Part shown: piece after piece, positions 46,666-56,137 of the stretch
Numbering within the stretch: position 1 is the first letter of the stretch
Layout: each line of letters begins with the position of its first letter
Assembly: GCA_946478525.1 (NCBI GenBank)
Contig: CAMLCH010000004.1
Span: forward strand, 1 to 64,000
Length of the DNA stretch: 64,000 bases
Direction: 5' to 3'
DNA from: Snodgrassella alvi_G
Lineage (GTDB): Bacteria; Pseudomonadota; Gammaproteobacteria; Burkholderiales; Neisseriaceae
Program-made: the position numbers and the translations under genes
The notes under the pieces: model-generated
The model's input: the letters and a program-made list of their open reading frames with translations, nothing else
Database searches by the model: none
Told to the model about the DNA's origin: nothing

Positions 46666-47583
46666 ATGCAAAATCTGACCACTCTGATTATTATTCTGTT
46701 ACCGCTGTTATTAGGCTTTTTTATTCACTTACCTAAAGAAGCGCTGAAATGGCTGGATCGCTGTCTGGGCTATTTAATCTATGCCATCCTCTTTTTGATA
46801 GGTTCATCACTGGCTCATGTACCTAATCTGAGTGCACAGATAAGTGTTATCAGTGTGAATGTTACTGTGTTATTTATTTGCATCATCGGGTCAAACCTAT
46901 TGGTATTAATGTGGTTTGATCGTCGTTATCCTTGGCATTTATCTGCTACTCAACAAACTCAGGTTAATAATTCCTTTAGTTTTGCCGGTAGTTTCAAGCA
47001 AATTACCTGTTTGCTGATTGGCCTGTTATGTGGTATCTACACCAAAATTAGTGTCTGGCTACATCCTGAAACCGCTATTAAATACGCGTTGTTTGTGCTT
47101 ATTTTTTTGGTCGGTATGCAACTGCGTAGCAGCGGGGTAAGTCTGCGTCAGGTACTTTTAAATCGTCGTGGCGTGATTATTGCACTGCTCTTTATGTTCG
47201 CCTGTATGCTTGGTGGCACGGTTTTTGCTTTACTTATGCCGGGAGTTTCATTATCGAAAGGATTAGCTCTGAGCAGTGGTTATGGCTGGTACTCTTTATC
47301 CAGTATTATTTTTAGTCAGGTTTATGGTCCAGTATGGGGTAGTGTTGCTATGCTGAATGATCTAGCACGCGAGTTTTTTGCCTTATTTTTTATTCCGATT
47401 ATTATGCGCCGTTTTCCCTGCGCGGCCATTACCTCAGGCGGTGCGACTAGTCTGGACTTTACCTTACCTGCTATTCAGTCTTCTGGAGGGATAGCTACGG
47501 TACCTGTTGCCATCAGCTTTGGTTTTATTGTTAATATTCTGGCGCCGATATTAATGGTGTTTTTTTCATCAATCACATTTTGA
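46666..47583 (+). CDS. lysO: LysO-family (DUF340) lysine exporter-like protein
   Basis: This 305-residue inner-membrane protein has about eight hydrophobic segments and belongs to the LysO/YbjE (DUF340) family. LysO exports lysine and toxic analogues such as thialysine. The conserved SGYGWYSLSSI and the following AMLNDLAREFFAL segment are diagnostic. An N-terminal pair of helices precedes a short loop with a basic DRRYPW stretch. It follows the reductase terminator with its own short upstream region and is a single gene. Confidence 0.87.
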   Translation: MQNLTTLIIILLPLLLGFFIHLPKEALKWLDRCLGYLIYAILFLIGSSLAHVPNLSAQISVISVNVTVLFICIIGSNLLVLMWFDRRYPWHLSATQQTQVNNSFSFAGSFKQITCLLIGLLCGIYTKISVWLHPETAIKYALFVLIFLVGMQLRSSGVSLRQVLLNRRGVIIALLFMFACMLGGTVFALLMPGVSLSKGLALSSGYGWYSLSSIIFSQVYGPVWGSVAMLNDLAREFFALFFIPIIMRRFPCAAITSGGATSLDFTLPAIQSSGGIATVPVAISFGFIVNILAPILMVFFSSITF

Positions 47584-48071
47584 TGAAAAATAAAAAAAAC
47601 AAGGCAGAAATGATTTATTTTATCAACCAGAAATAATCATTTAAAAATAGATGACCATGTCTGTAATGGTAAATAAGTAAAATATTTTCTTTATGATAAA
47701 TACATAAATTAAATTGTCCTGAATTTATATTTATTTTTAGATAGATATGAATATTTACCTATAAATGAAATTATATTGAATATAATCAATAAATAGTGTT
47801 ATTTTTAATTAATAATTAACATTTTTTATATAAAATTGCTTATAATTTAACAAATAAAGCATTTAACTAACATTTATAGATATATTTTTGATGTTAGTTT
47901 GATATTGTATTTTTTGACAATAAATTTTAACTTTTTAATTAAAAATTTTTGAGTTCTATAAAACTAAAAAATTAAAATAAATCAAATAAATACATTAGAG
48001 CAAAAGAAATAAAGTATTTGATAAATTATCAAATAAAAAATTTTAAAAATATATAGAGAAAGAGAGATATT
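47584..48071. other. Extremely AT-rich intergenic region
   Basis: About 490 bases consist almost only of A and T runs. No gene or terminator was distinguished. It must hold the promoter of the MFS/amidohydrolase operon. Confidence 0.4.
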
Positions 48072-49334
48072 ATGTTTAATTGGTATCATGAAGTTTCACA
48101 TAATGAGAAAAAGACCTTTTGGGCATGTTTTGGTGGATGGGCATTAGATGCTTTGGAAAATCAAATGTTTGGTTTAGTTATTCCGTCGCTAATTGCTTAT
48201 TTTTCAATCACTAAGGGAGAAGCTGGATTACTGAGCAGTGCCACTTTGGTGACCTCAGCAATAGGAGGCTGGTTTGCCGGGGCGTTATCAGATCGGTTCG
48301 GGCGCGTAAAAACCTTGCAAATAATGATTATATGGTTTTCAGTATTTACTTTTCTGGCCGCCTTTGTCACTGATTATCGTTGGTTGCTGGTATTGAAAGG
48401 ATTACAGGGATTTGGTATTGGTGGAGAGTGGGCTGCTGGAGCGGTATTAATGGCGGAAACTATTCGATCACAATATCGTGGCAAAGTGATGGCACTTGTG
48501 CAAAGTGCATGGGCGGTAGGCTGGGGCTTATCAGTTATCTTATTTTCTTTAGTTTTTAGTCTGGCACCGGAAAAAATGGCGTGGCGCATTATGTTTGGTG
48601 TGGGACTTTTACCAGCATTATTGATTTTGTATGTGCGTCGCCATGTACAGGAACCAGAGAAAAAAGTAACTGTAAATGACGGTAAAAAGAAAGAAGAAAT
48701 TACTAAAGCACTGTTTGGTATATTTTCTCCATCTTTAGTTCGGGTTACTTTACTTGGCGGTATACTTGGGCTGGGTGCTCATGGTGGTTATCATGCCATT
48801 ATGTCTTGGTTACCCACCTTTTTGAAAGAAGAACGTCAATTATCGGTTTTGAATTCAAGTGGATATCTAGCAGTTATTATTATTGCATTTTGGTGTGGTT
48901 GTCTTGCTAGTTCCTTTTTATTAGATAAAATTGGCCGACGTTTTAATGTGGCTTGTTTTGCCATTTGTTGTGTAATCACCGTACGCTGTTATCTATATCT
49001 GCCTTTGACGAATACACAAATGCTTTTTCTCGGATTTCCCTTAGGCTTTTTTGCTGCCGGTATTCCTTCAAGCCTTGGTGCTTTGTTTAATGAGTTATAT
49101 CCGCAACGTTATCGGGGTGCAGGTGTCGGATTTTGTTATAACTTTGGTCGTATTTTTTCATCTATTTTTCCCTTTTTGGTCGGTCATATGAGTGCTTCAA
49201 TGAGTTTGGGATCGGCAATTGCTATTGATGCCAGCTGGGCTTACTCAATTGTGGTGATTAGTGTATTGCTGTTACCTGAAACCAAAGGTCGAAATTTGCA
49301 AAAAATTGATGAAAATGGTCAGATTATTGATTGA
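48072..49334 (+). CDS. MFS transporter, sialate/carboxylate:H+ symporter type
   Basis: This 420-residue MFS protein has 12 predicted helices. The start FWACFGGWALDALENQMFGLVIPSL, the loop-2 motif GALSDRFGRVKTL and the GFGIGGEWAAGAVLMAE motif place it near the sialate:H+ symporter and aromatic-acid:H+ symporter groups of the MFS. The second-half motif DKIGRR is also present. GAGAG precedes the ATG. A lactonase-like amidohydrolase follows after 19 bases, so the pair probably imports and hydrolyses a carboxylate or lactone. The substrate is not readable. Confidence 0.83.
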   Translation: MFNWYHEVSHNEKKTFWACFGGWALDALENQMFGLVIPSLIAYFSITKGEAGLLSSATLVTSAIGGWFAGALSDRFGRVKTLQIMIIWFSVFTFLAAFVTDYRWLLVLKGLQGFGIGGEWAAGAVLMAETIRSQYRGKVMALVQSAWAVGWGLSVILFSLVFSLAPEKMAWRIMFGVGLLPALLILYVRRHVQEPEKKVTVNDGKKKEEITKALFGIFSPSLVRVTLLGGILGLGAHGGYHAIMSWLPTFLKEERQLSVLNSSGYLAVIIIAFWCGCLASSFLLDKIGRRFNVACFAICCVITVRCYLYLPLTNTQMLFLGFPLGFFAAGIPSSLGALFNELYPQRYRGAGVGFCYNFGRIFSSIFPFLVGHMSASMSLGSAIAIDASWAYSIVVISVLLLPETKGRNLQKIDENGQIID

Positions 49335-49353
49335 GAACAGAGGAATTAACTAA

Positions 49354-50181
49354 GTGGATATACTATCTTTTGCCAAGATTGATAGCCATGCCCATGTGTT
49401 CAGGGCTAATGCGCCAATGATTAGGGCTCGGCGTTATACACCGAAAAAAAATGCGTTGCTAGCTGATTATTTAACTAATCTTAATGATTTAGGGTGCTCG
49501 AAAGGAGTATTAATTCAACCTAGTTTTCTTGGTACGGATAATAGTTTTCTAATTCAGTCAATTAAACAGGCAGCTAATCGTTTAAAAGGAGTAGCTGTTG
49601 TCGATCCTGATATCAGTTGGCAACAATTGGTTCAGTTGGATAAAGCACAAATTGTAGGTATCCGTTTAAATGTTATTGATGGGATCCAACCAGATCTGCG
49701 CACAACTATCTGGAGGAATCTACTGGATTCTATTAAAAAATTAAACTGGCATGTAGAAATTCATACTCGTAGTAACCAATTATTTAATCTGGTAGAACAA
49801 CTAATCAATAATGATATTAGGGTGGTTGTTGATCATTTCGGACGACCAGTTAACTATAGATTAACTGAGGATGCAGGCTTTCAGCAATTAATGAAATTGT
49901 CTGCCAGTGGTTTACTCTGGTGTAAATTATCAGGTATATATCGTATTACGCATTCTAAAGTACAAAATCAGCTATTTGTTAGTGAAGCCATGCCGTTATT
50001 ACTAGAAAATTTTGGTGTACAAAGATTAATGTGGGGTAGTGACTGGCCACATACTCAATATGAAAACGAAATAAATAAAATTTATCTGCAAGAGCAATTG
50101 TCAGCAATGTTTGCAGACATCCAGCAGGCAAGAACAGTATTATGGGACACCCCAGCTCAGTTTTTTGGTTTTAATGATTAA
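49354..50181 (+). CDS. Amidohydrolase 2 family TIM-barrel hydrolase (PDC-lactonase-like)
   Basis: This 275-residue TIM-barrel metal hydrolase belongs to the amidohydrolase-2 family, which includes 2-pyrone-4,6-dicarboxylate lactonase. Motifs in order are the N-terminal metal-binding DSHAHVF, GVLIQPSFLGTDNS, GIRLNV, EIHTRS, VVVDHFGRP, and the late MWGSDWPHT with its catalytic Asp. The start is GTG with AGAGGA nine bases upstream. It lies 19 bases after an MFS transporter and probably acts on the imported lactone or cyclic compound. The exact reaction is inference. Confidence 0.83.
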   Translation: MDILSFAKIDSHAHVFRANAPMIRARRYTPKKNALLADYLTNLNDLGCSKGVLIQPSFLGTDNSFLIQSIKQAANRLKGVAVVDPDISWQQLVQLDKAQIVGIRLNVIDGIQPDLRTTIWRNLLDSIKKLNWHVEIHTRSNQLFNLVEQLINNDIRVVVDHFGRPVNYRLTEDAGFQQLMKLSASGLLWCKLSGIYRITHSKVQNQLFVSEAMPLLLENFGVQRLMWGSDWPHTQYENEINKIYLQEQLSAMFADIQQARTVLWDTPAQFFGFND

Positions 50182-50648
50182 AAATAAATGAATTGAATAA
50201 AATTAAAATATTATAATTAAATTAATAATTTGTATATCTGAAAAAAATGAAATAATTCACATGAGAACTATCCAAATAAATCAATAAAATTTTTAATAAA
50301 CTTTATACTATTTCGGGATATAGCAGATTCATAGTTCAATATGCTATATGTATATATTATATTAAGACATTTTATAAAAATAAATTATTATATATTTGAT
50401 TTTAAAAAATCTATCTTGGTCTAATTACCAGAAATCCAGCAGAATATTTTGTTGATTTATAATTGAGGCACATATTGATATCTATTCGCTATTATCAAAA
50501 CGTGCTGGTCTGATTGAGTTGTAAAGTCCGTCAGAAGATCTTGCTTTTTATAATATTTGCCCTTATGTGTAATCCAAACCGCTTGTGCGGTTTTATCTGT
50601 TCAGAACAATATTTTTTATAAAAGTATTAATTTTAGGTTATCCTGCTT
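50182..50648. other. AT-rich intergenic region upstream of uvrB
   Basis: About 470 bases, AT-rich up to 50450 and less so after it. It holds a small hairpin near 50576 and the uvrB promoter. No Neisseria-style or LexA-type operator was recognised. Confidence 0.4.
50576..50596 (+). terminator. Terminator-like hairpin ahead of uvrB
   Basis: A perfect 7-bp stem with a TTGT loop (50576-50582 with 50587-50593) is followed by a short T stretch. It lies 55 bases upstream of the uvrB start. It could end an unseen short transcript or act as an attenuator in the uvrB leader. Confidence 0.5.
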
Positions 50649-52676
50649 ATGGACGTCATTCAGTATCCCAATAGTGTTTTTAAACTGCACCGGCCTTTTC
50701 CGCCGGCAGGAGATCAGCCGACAGCCATCAAAGGCTTGCTGGAGGGGCTGGAAGATGGTTTATCCAGCCAAACATTACTGGGTGTAACTGGTTCGGGTAA
50801 AACCTATACCATGGCGAATGTGATTGCCCAAAGTGGTCGGCCGGCTATCATTATGGCTCATAATAAAACTTTGGCGGCGCAGCTATACGCCGAAATGCGT
50901 GAATTTTTTCCAGAAAATGCTGTTGAGTATTTTGTATCCTATTATGATTATTATCAGCCGGAAGCCTATGTACCTAGCCGGGATTTATTCATTGAGAAAG
51001 ATTCTGCCATCAATGAGCATATCGAACAGATGCGTTTAAGTGCCACCAAAAGCCTAATGCAGCGACAGGATGTGGTTATCGTTGCTACAGTATCAGCCAT
51101 TTACGGTATTGGCGATCCCAATGAATATCATCAGATGATTCTGCACGTCAAAGAAGGCCAGAAAATTGATCAGCGAGATATTATTGCGCGACTAGTAGCC
51201 ATGCAGTATGAACGTGGCGATATTGATTTTGCCCGTGGTACATTCCGTGTGCGAGGCGATGTGATTGATATCTTTCCGGCCGAGAGCTCTGAACTGGCAC
51301 TTCGCATTAGTTTGTTTGATGATGAAGTAGACCGTATGCAGCTATTTGATCCACTTTCTGGGAGTTTGCAACAGCGTGTTGGTCGTTATACAGTTTTTCC
51401 TTCCAGTCATTATGTTACTCCACGTGATACAGTTTTACGTGCCTGCGAAAATATTAAACAGGAGCTGGGCGAACGCATTAAATGGTTTAGTCAAGAAGGA
51501 CGTCTGGTTGAAGCGCAGCGTATTGAGCAACGTACCCGTTTTGATCTAGAAATGCTCTATGAAATGGGTTTTTGCAAAGGTATTGAAAATTATTCCCGTC
51601 ATTTTTCTGGTAAAAATGAAGGTGAACCACCACCAACATTAATGGATTATCTGCCCAAAAACGCCTTAATGTTTATTGATGAAAGCCATGTCACCGTTAC
51701 TCAGATTGGAGGAATGTATAAAGGCGACGCGTCACGTAAACAGAATCTAGTAGATTATGGCTTTCGTTTACCTTCCGCACGCGATAATCGGCCATTGAAA
51801 TTCAATGAATTTGAGCAGGTTATGCCACAAACAATCTTTGTTTCTGCTACACCGGCCAAATACGAAGAAGAACATGCCGGACAGGTGGTTGAACAGGTAG
51901 TTCGCCCTACCGGACTGGTTGATCCGGAAATTATTATTCGTCCGGTGGCTACACAGGTTGATGATTTGCTTTCTGAGATCAATCTACGCAAAGAAAAGGG
52001 TGAGCGGGTATTGGTTACCACCCTGACTAAACGCATGGCAGAACAGCTTACCGATTATTATGCCGAACTTGGGGTAAAAGTACGCTATCTGCATAGTGAT
52101 ATTGATACAGTTGAACGGGTAGAAATTATTCGTGACTTACGTTTAGGCTTATTTGATGTCCTGGTAGGGATTAATCTGCTGCGTGAGGGACTGGATATAC
52201 CTGAAGTATCACTGGTAGCGATACTCGACGCGGATAAAGAAGGTTTTTTGCGCAGTCATCGTAGTCTGATTCAAACCATTGGTCGTGCTGCGCGTAATGT
52301 GCATGGTCAGGCCATACTGTATGCGGATAAAATTACTGATTCTATGAACGCCGCAATCAATGAAACTGAGCGCCGTCGCGCTAAACAGATAGCCTTTAAT
52401 ACTGAGCATGGTATTGTCCCTCAACAGATTAAAAAGCAGGTTCGTGATTTGATTGATGGGGTATATCATGATGAAAATGGCGCAAAAGGACGTGGACGTA
52501 GCAAAGTTAAAGTTAAAGAAATCCACAATGAAGAAGATGCACTGAAAGAAATTGCTAAACTAGAAAAATCCATGCAAGTAGCGGCACGTGATCTGCAGTT
52601 TGAGGAAGCTGCGCAGATTCGCGATAAAATTCGTGCCATCAAAGAAAACTTGTTATTTGGTGCTGCGGATAAATAA
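50649..52676 (+). CDS. uvrB: Excinuclease ABC subunit UvrB
   Basis: UvrB (675 residues) verifies damage in nucleotide excision repair together with UvrA and UvrC. Walker A GVTGSGKT is at 45-52. The beta-hairpin region YYDYYQPEAYVP near 98-109 is complete, followed by MRLSATKSL. The second helicase half has VLVGINLLREGLDIPEVS and TIGRAARN. The C-terminal UVR motif (EKSMQVAARDLQFEEAAQIRDKI), which contacts UvrC, is present. Length is normal. The ribosome site is weak. Confidence 0.97.
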   Translation: MDVIQYPNSVFKLHRPFPPAGDQPTAIKGLLEGLEDGLSSQTLLGVTGSGKTYTMANVIAQSGRPAIIMAHNKTLAAQLYAEMREFFPENAVEYFVSYYDYYQPEAYVPSRDLFIEKDSAINEHIEQMRLSATKSLMQRQDVVIVATVSAIYGIGDPNEYHQMILHVKEGQKIDQRDIIARLVAMQYERGDIDFARGTFRVRGDVIDIFPAESSELALRISLFDDEVDRMQLFDPLSGSLQQRVGRYTVFPSSHYVTPRDTVLRACENIKQELGERIKWFSQEGRLVEAQRIEQRTRFDLEMLYEMGFCKGIENYSRHFSGKNEGEPPPTLMDYLPKNALMFIDESHVTVTQIGGMYKGDASRKQNLVDYGFRLPSARDNRPLKFNEFEQVMPQTIFVSATPAKYEEEHAGQVVEQVVRPTGLVDPEIIIRPVATQVDDLLSEINLRKEKGERVLVTTLTKRMAEQLTDYYAELGVKVRYLHSDIDTVERVEIIRDLRLGLFDVLVGINLLREGLDIPEVSLVAILDADKEGFLRSHRSLIQTIGRAARNVHGQAILYADKITDSMNAAINETERRRAKQIAFNTEHGIVPQQIKKQVRDLIDGVYHDENGAKGRGRSKVKVKEIHNEEDALKEIAKLEKSMQVAARDLQFEEAAQIRDKIRAIKENLLFGAADK

Positions 52677-52691
52677 AATTTTTCACAACAT

Positions 52692-52747
52692 TAAAGCATT
52701 CATGTTTATTGGTAACCAACAACTGACCGATAACAGAATGCTTTTTA
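52692..52747 (+). terminator. Probable terminator of uvrB
   Basis: A 9-bp stem (52693-52701 with 52736-52744) encloses a 34-base loop holding a small TTGG/CCAA stem, and ends in a T-run. The long loop makes this less certain than the others. Confidence 0.5.
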
Positions 52748-52805
52748 ATTTGTTGAAATGTTTAGTTTATGAACAGTAGGTATTTGCAGCGACTGGGATG
52801 ATAAT

Positions 52806-53003
52806 GTGACCAGACAAAATCCTGCAAGACCGATTTATATCCTTTATTTAACATTGGTATTATATATAGTCGCTGTTGTCATTATCTGTCAGCTAAACTC
52901 TTACTCAGTTTTATTTGGCAGTATAAATACTTGGCTGCGTATCCAGATTCTACTCATTCTATTCAATAATATTGCTATTTACATAATAGCCAATCTCTGC
53001 TGA
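52806..53003 (+). CDS. Possible small membrane protein (weak)
   Basis: A 65-codon frame starting at GTG encodes a peptide with two hydrophobic stretches (about residues 9-28 and 44-62) and a short basic N-terminus. A GGGA lies about seven bases upstream. AT-rich DNA easily gives Ile/Leu-rich spurious frames, so this may not be a gene. Confidence 0.22.
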   Translation: MTRQNPARPIYILYLTLVLYIVAVVIICQLNSYSVLFGSINTWLRIQILLILFNNIAIYIIANLC

Positions 53004-53266
53004 TCGGTGATTTTTTACCTCTTGTGCACATTATTAGCATAAGCAAATAATTATTAATTTATGTCAGACACTGATTACGAAAAACGAAATAACTAGTAAC
53101 TGAAAATTATTATTGCTCAATGTTAACAAAAGTGCTTAAATTAACATTTTTAATGATCCACATCAAATAAAAATGAAATTTAGCAAAATTTTTCATTTGA
53201 TATGGATGTTGTTTGGCACAGACGCAAGGTAACCAATTAAGACCCGATTAAGGGGGAGTTTACGAA
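53004..53266. other. mqo upstream region
   Basis: AT-rich sequence leads into mqo. The strong ribosome site AAGGGGGAG ends eight bases before the mqo ATG. No clear -35/-10 pair was picked out. Confidence 0.35.
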
Positions 53267-54763
53267 ATGAATAAAACTGACAGCGCAAGCACAACAGACG
53301 TAATTCTTATTGGTGCTGGTATCATGAGCGCCACATTAGGTACTTTAATTAAGGAACTACAGCCAGATTGGACGATCAGGATATACGAACGACTGGATGG
53401 TGTGGCCAAAGAAAGCTCTGATGCATGGAACAATGCAGGAACCGGTCATTCCGCTTTGTGTGAACTCAACTATACTCCAGAAAAAACAGATGGCAGCATT
53501 GATGTCTCCAAAGCCATCAAAATTATTGAACAGTTCGAACTCTCCAAGCAATTTTGGGCTTCTCTCACTGACAAGGGCATGATTACAGATCCGAGTGAAT
53601 TTATTCGCAGCGTTCCTCATATGAGCTTTGTTATCGGTTCTAAAGACGTTGAATTTTTACGTAAACGTTATACAGCTTTGCAGCAACATAGCTTATTTAA
53701 AGACATGGCTTATAGTGAAGACAAAGAGCAAATTGCCCGCTGGATTCCTTTAATGATGCAAGGCCGCAACAGTGATCAGACTTTAGCAGCTACTTATTCT
53801 GAACTAGGTACCGATGTTAACTATGGAGCCTTAACTAGAATAATGATTGATAATTTAACCAGACAAGGTGCAGAACTTAATCTACAACATGAAGTGATTG
53901 ATTTAAAAAGACACAACCAAGACTGGCAGCTTAGTATTAAAGACATACGTACCAATACCTTACACAATATTAAAGCACGTTTTGTTTTTATCGGTGCTGG
54001 TGGTGGGACGCTCAAATTGCTGCAACAAAGTCGAATCGAAGAGAGTAAAGGCTATGGTGGTTTTCCGGTATCAGGAGAATGGCTTATCTGTAAAAATCCT
54101 GATGTGGTTCAGCAGCATAATGCGAAAGTGTATGGCAAAGCGACAGTAGGTGCACCGCCAATGAGCGTGCCTCATCTGGACAAACGGGTTATTGATGGTC
54201 AAGATGCTTTACTTTTTGGTCCTTTTGCTGGTTTTACCACTAAATTTCTGAAAAATGGTCATTTTTCTGATCTGTTCAAAACTCTCAATATTAATAATAT
54301 TTTGCCCATGATCACAGTTGGTATGCAGAATATCGGTCTCGAATACTATCTGATGCAACAGGTAACATTAAGTTTTGCCGATCGCATGAAAGAACTGCGT
54401 TCATTTTATCCGCATGCTAAGGAAGAAGATTGGCAACTAGATATAGCTGGCAATCGTGTTCAGGTTATTAAAAAAGACCCTAAAAAAGGTGGTGTACTCC
54501 AGTTTGGTACCGAGCTGGTTAAGTCTGCTGACGGGACACTTGCTGCTTTACTGGGTGCTTCTCCTGGTGCTTCCACTTCTGTAGCCATCATGCTCGAATT
54601 ATTAGAACATTGTTTTGCTGATAAAGTTAGCAACGAATGGGCACCGAAACTACTTGAGTGGATACCAAGCTATGGTCAGAAACTTGAAACTAACCCCGAA
54701 TTGGTACAACGTATTCGTGACTGGACTATAAATTCCTTACGTTTGCACACAGCGGTTAAATAA
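53267..54763 (+). CDS. mqo: Malate:quinone oxidoreductase
   Basis: This is an FAD-dependent, membrane-associated malate dehydrogenase (498 residues) that oxidises malate to oxaloacetate and passes electrons to quinone. The FAD-binding GAGIMSATLG begins near residue 17. ERLDGVAKESSDAWNNAGTGHSALCELNYTP is a strong family signature, as are GTDVNYGALTR, GAGGGTLKLLQQS and GASPGAST near the C-terminus. A strong ribosome site supports the start. It is a single gene followed by a terminator-like stem. It likely replaces or complements NAD-malate dehydrogenase in an organic-acid-based metabolism. Confidence 0.97.
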   Translation: MNKTDSASTTDVILIGAGIMSATLGTLIKELQPDWTIRIYERLDGVAKESSDAWNNAGTGHSALCELNYTPEKTDGSIDVSKAIKIIEQFELSKQFWASLTDKGMITDPSEFIRSVPHMSFVIGSKDVEFLRKRYTALQQHSLFKDMAYSEDKEQIARWIPLMMQGRNSDQTLAATYSELGTDVNYGALTRIMIDNLTRQGAELNLQHEVIDLKRHNQDWQLSIKDIRTNTLHNIKARFVFIGAGGGTLKLLQQSRIEESKGYGGFPVSGEWLICKNPDVVQQHNAKVYGKATVGAPPMSVPHLDKRVIDGQDALLFGPFAGFTTKFLKNGHFSDLFKTLNINNILPMITVGMQNIGLEYYLMQQVTLSFADRMKELRSFYPHAKEEDWQLDIAGNRVQVIKKDPKKGGVLQFGTELVKSADGTLAALLGASPGASTSVAIMLELLEHCFADKVSNEWAPKLLEWIPSYGQKLETNPELVQRIRDWTINSLRLHTAVK

Positions 54764-54783
54764 TTTGAAGAGTGATGCTGATT

Positions 54784-54814
54784 ATAAAGCCAGATACATC
54801 TTATCTGGCTTTAT
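54784..54814 (+). terminator. Terminator-like stem after mqo
   Basis: A perfect 13-bp inverted repeat with a 5-base loop (54784-54796 with 54802-54814) lies 20 bases after the mqo stop. T-richness is within the stem end rather than after it. Confidence 0.75.
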
Positions 54815-55008
54815 GAATACTACAAATTAAAGCAATTAGAATTTTATCAAGAATATTTCATAATTTATGAGCTAGCATAGAAGTTGTAAAAATTAACAAA
54901 ACCACACTAATATTGTATTTTTAACTATACTAATCAGCTTAGTATAGCTTACTACCTAACCGTATAACGGTAGAATTTCTTTCCATATTGCAAGACTGAG
55001 ATAGTCAA

Positions 55009-55560
55009 ATGCAAAAAATATTTACATTTACTTTATTCTTTATTTACCAGCTAGTATTTACTCATTGCACATTAGCCTGTTCTTATAGTCTCTTGCCTGT
55101 ATATGAAGTTGAATTAGCGGAATTTGTTAAACGATTTAATAATATCAATAAAACTGATCAATCTCGATTAGAGACCATCAAATTTGATCAAAAACACTAT
55201 GAGAATAGTTCGGATCAGCTCGATCACCTGCTTGCGCCCAATATCCACCTTGCCGTAACCACGGATGTTGTGATTAATCAGCTTGTACTTAATTGTGCTC
55301 AACGTGGCGTAGATAGCACCAAAAAACAGAGCCAATGCCATAAATCCATTCAGCTTGTGAGTAAGGCATATGATCCTGTTTTTTTACTCAGCGACTTTGA
55401 ACAAAAAAAGCAATGCAAAGCAACTAGGGCAGGGGAAATATGCTACTATAATCATCATTCTGTTGACTACGAAATCCAAACTAAACTAAACGGACAATAT
55501 GTACGTTTTACTATCCGTCCAAGAATGAATGTCCTCACTGGTAATCTCTGTCCTTATTAA
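55009..55560 (+). CDS. Secreted protein of unknown function, tandem paralog A
   Basis: This 183-residue protein has an N-terminal signal peptide (hydrophobic to about residue 20, cleavage near TLA-C or slightly later). The mature part contains six or more Cys, including those in LNCAQRG, QSQCHKS, KKQCKAT, GEICYYN and NLCPY, suggesting disulfides in the periplasm or outside. It shares order and motifs with the next gene: an F-x-x-x-F-N-x-I-N segment near the start, LAPNIHLAV, a Cys pair, and a C-terminal YVRFTIRPR strand. No known domain was recognised. It may be a lipoprotein if the Cys after TLA is lipidated. Confidence 0.7.
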   Translation: MQKIFTFTLFFIYQLVFTHCTLACSYSLLPVYEVELAEFVKRFNNINKTDQSRLETIKFDQKHYENSSDQLDHLLAPNIHLAVTTDVVINQLVLNCAQRGVDSTKKQSQCHKSIQLVSKAYDPVFLLSDFEQKKQCKATRAGEICYYNHHSVDYEIQTKLNGQYVRFTIRPRMNVLTGNLCPY

Positions 55561-55652
55561 ATTTTCTAATATGGATCAACAAAAGCAAATCACTTTTATA
55601 ATGTAATTGTAGTTAATCTTAATAACTTCAGAAAAAAACAAAGGAAAAACCA

Positions 55653-56123
55653 ATGAAGAAAAAACTGTTCGCCTGTATTATTTTTATTAGTCAGCTATTT
55701 TTAGCACAACTTGCATTAGCTTATACCATTACACCGTCTACTTTTGCTGACAATTTTAATCGTATTAACCAACGCTTAGCTGGTGGCATGTATCGCGCAA
55801 TTAAGTTGAATGATAAACAAGGTCAGTATAATTTCTCATTGGCACCTTATATCAATTTAACCGTAGCAACTACTAATAGCCAAGTAAAAAACATCAACCT
55901 CATCTGCAGGCGTCCTGAACAGACACTTGAAAAATGTATCCGTTCCACTGCATGGATTGGCAGTGCAGTCGATTCACAATTCAATCAGGTAAAATTTATG
56001 TCTGTGGTTAATAATATGTTTGATAACCAAAAAACTACTGTCAGATATCAACAAAATGGTGTTAGTTATGTATTCAAAGTTGATAAAGTTTCTCGGCGCA
56101 TAGTGCTGGAAATTCGCCCTTAA
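55653..56123 (+). CDS. Secreted protein of unknown function, tandem paralog B
   Basis: This 156-residue protein has a clear signal peptide ending LALA near residue 23. Like the preceding gene it has FADNFNRINQ, LAPYINLTV, a Cys pair (INLICRR, LEKCIRS) and a C-terminal VSYVFKVDKVSRRIVLEIRP strand region. It lacks the extra Cys and the tail of paralog A. AAAGGAAAA lies before the ATG. The 92-base gap and shared pattern suggest duplication and joint expression. The function is unknown. The fold is likely small, beta-rich and periplasmic. Confidence 0.7.
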   Translation: MKKKLFACIIFISQLFLAQLALAYTITPSTFADNFNRINQRLAGGMYRAIKLNDKQGQYNFSLAPYINLTVATTNSQVKNINLICRRPEQTLEKCIRSTAWIGSAVDSQFNQVKFMSVVNNMFDNQKTTVRYQQNGVSYVFKVDKVSRRIVLEIRP

Positions 56124-56137
56124 ACCAGACTCATCTA

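Noticed and set aside
50557..50787. 76-codon frame overlapping the uvrB start
   Set aside because: It runs out of frame into the uvrB coding sequence, and its sequence is a shifted reading of conserved uvrB.
52709..52719. TTGGTAACCAA mini-hairpin as an independent element
   Set aside because: It lies within the loop of the larger uvrB terminator-like stem and is too short to be informative alone.
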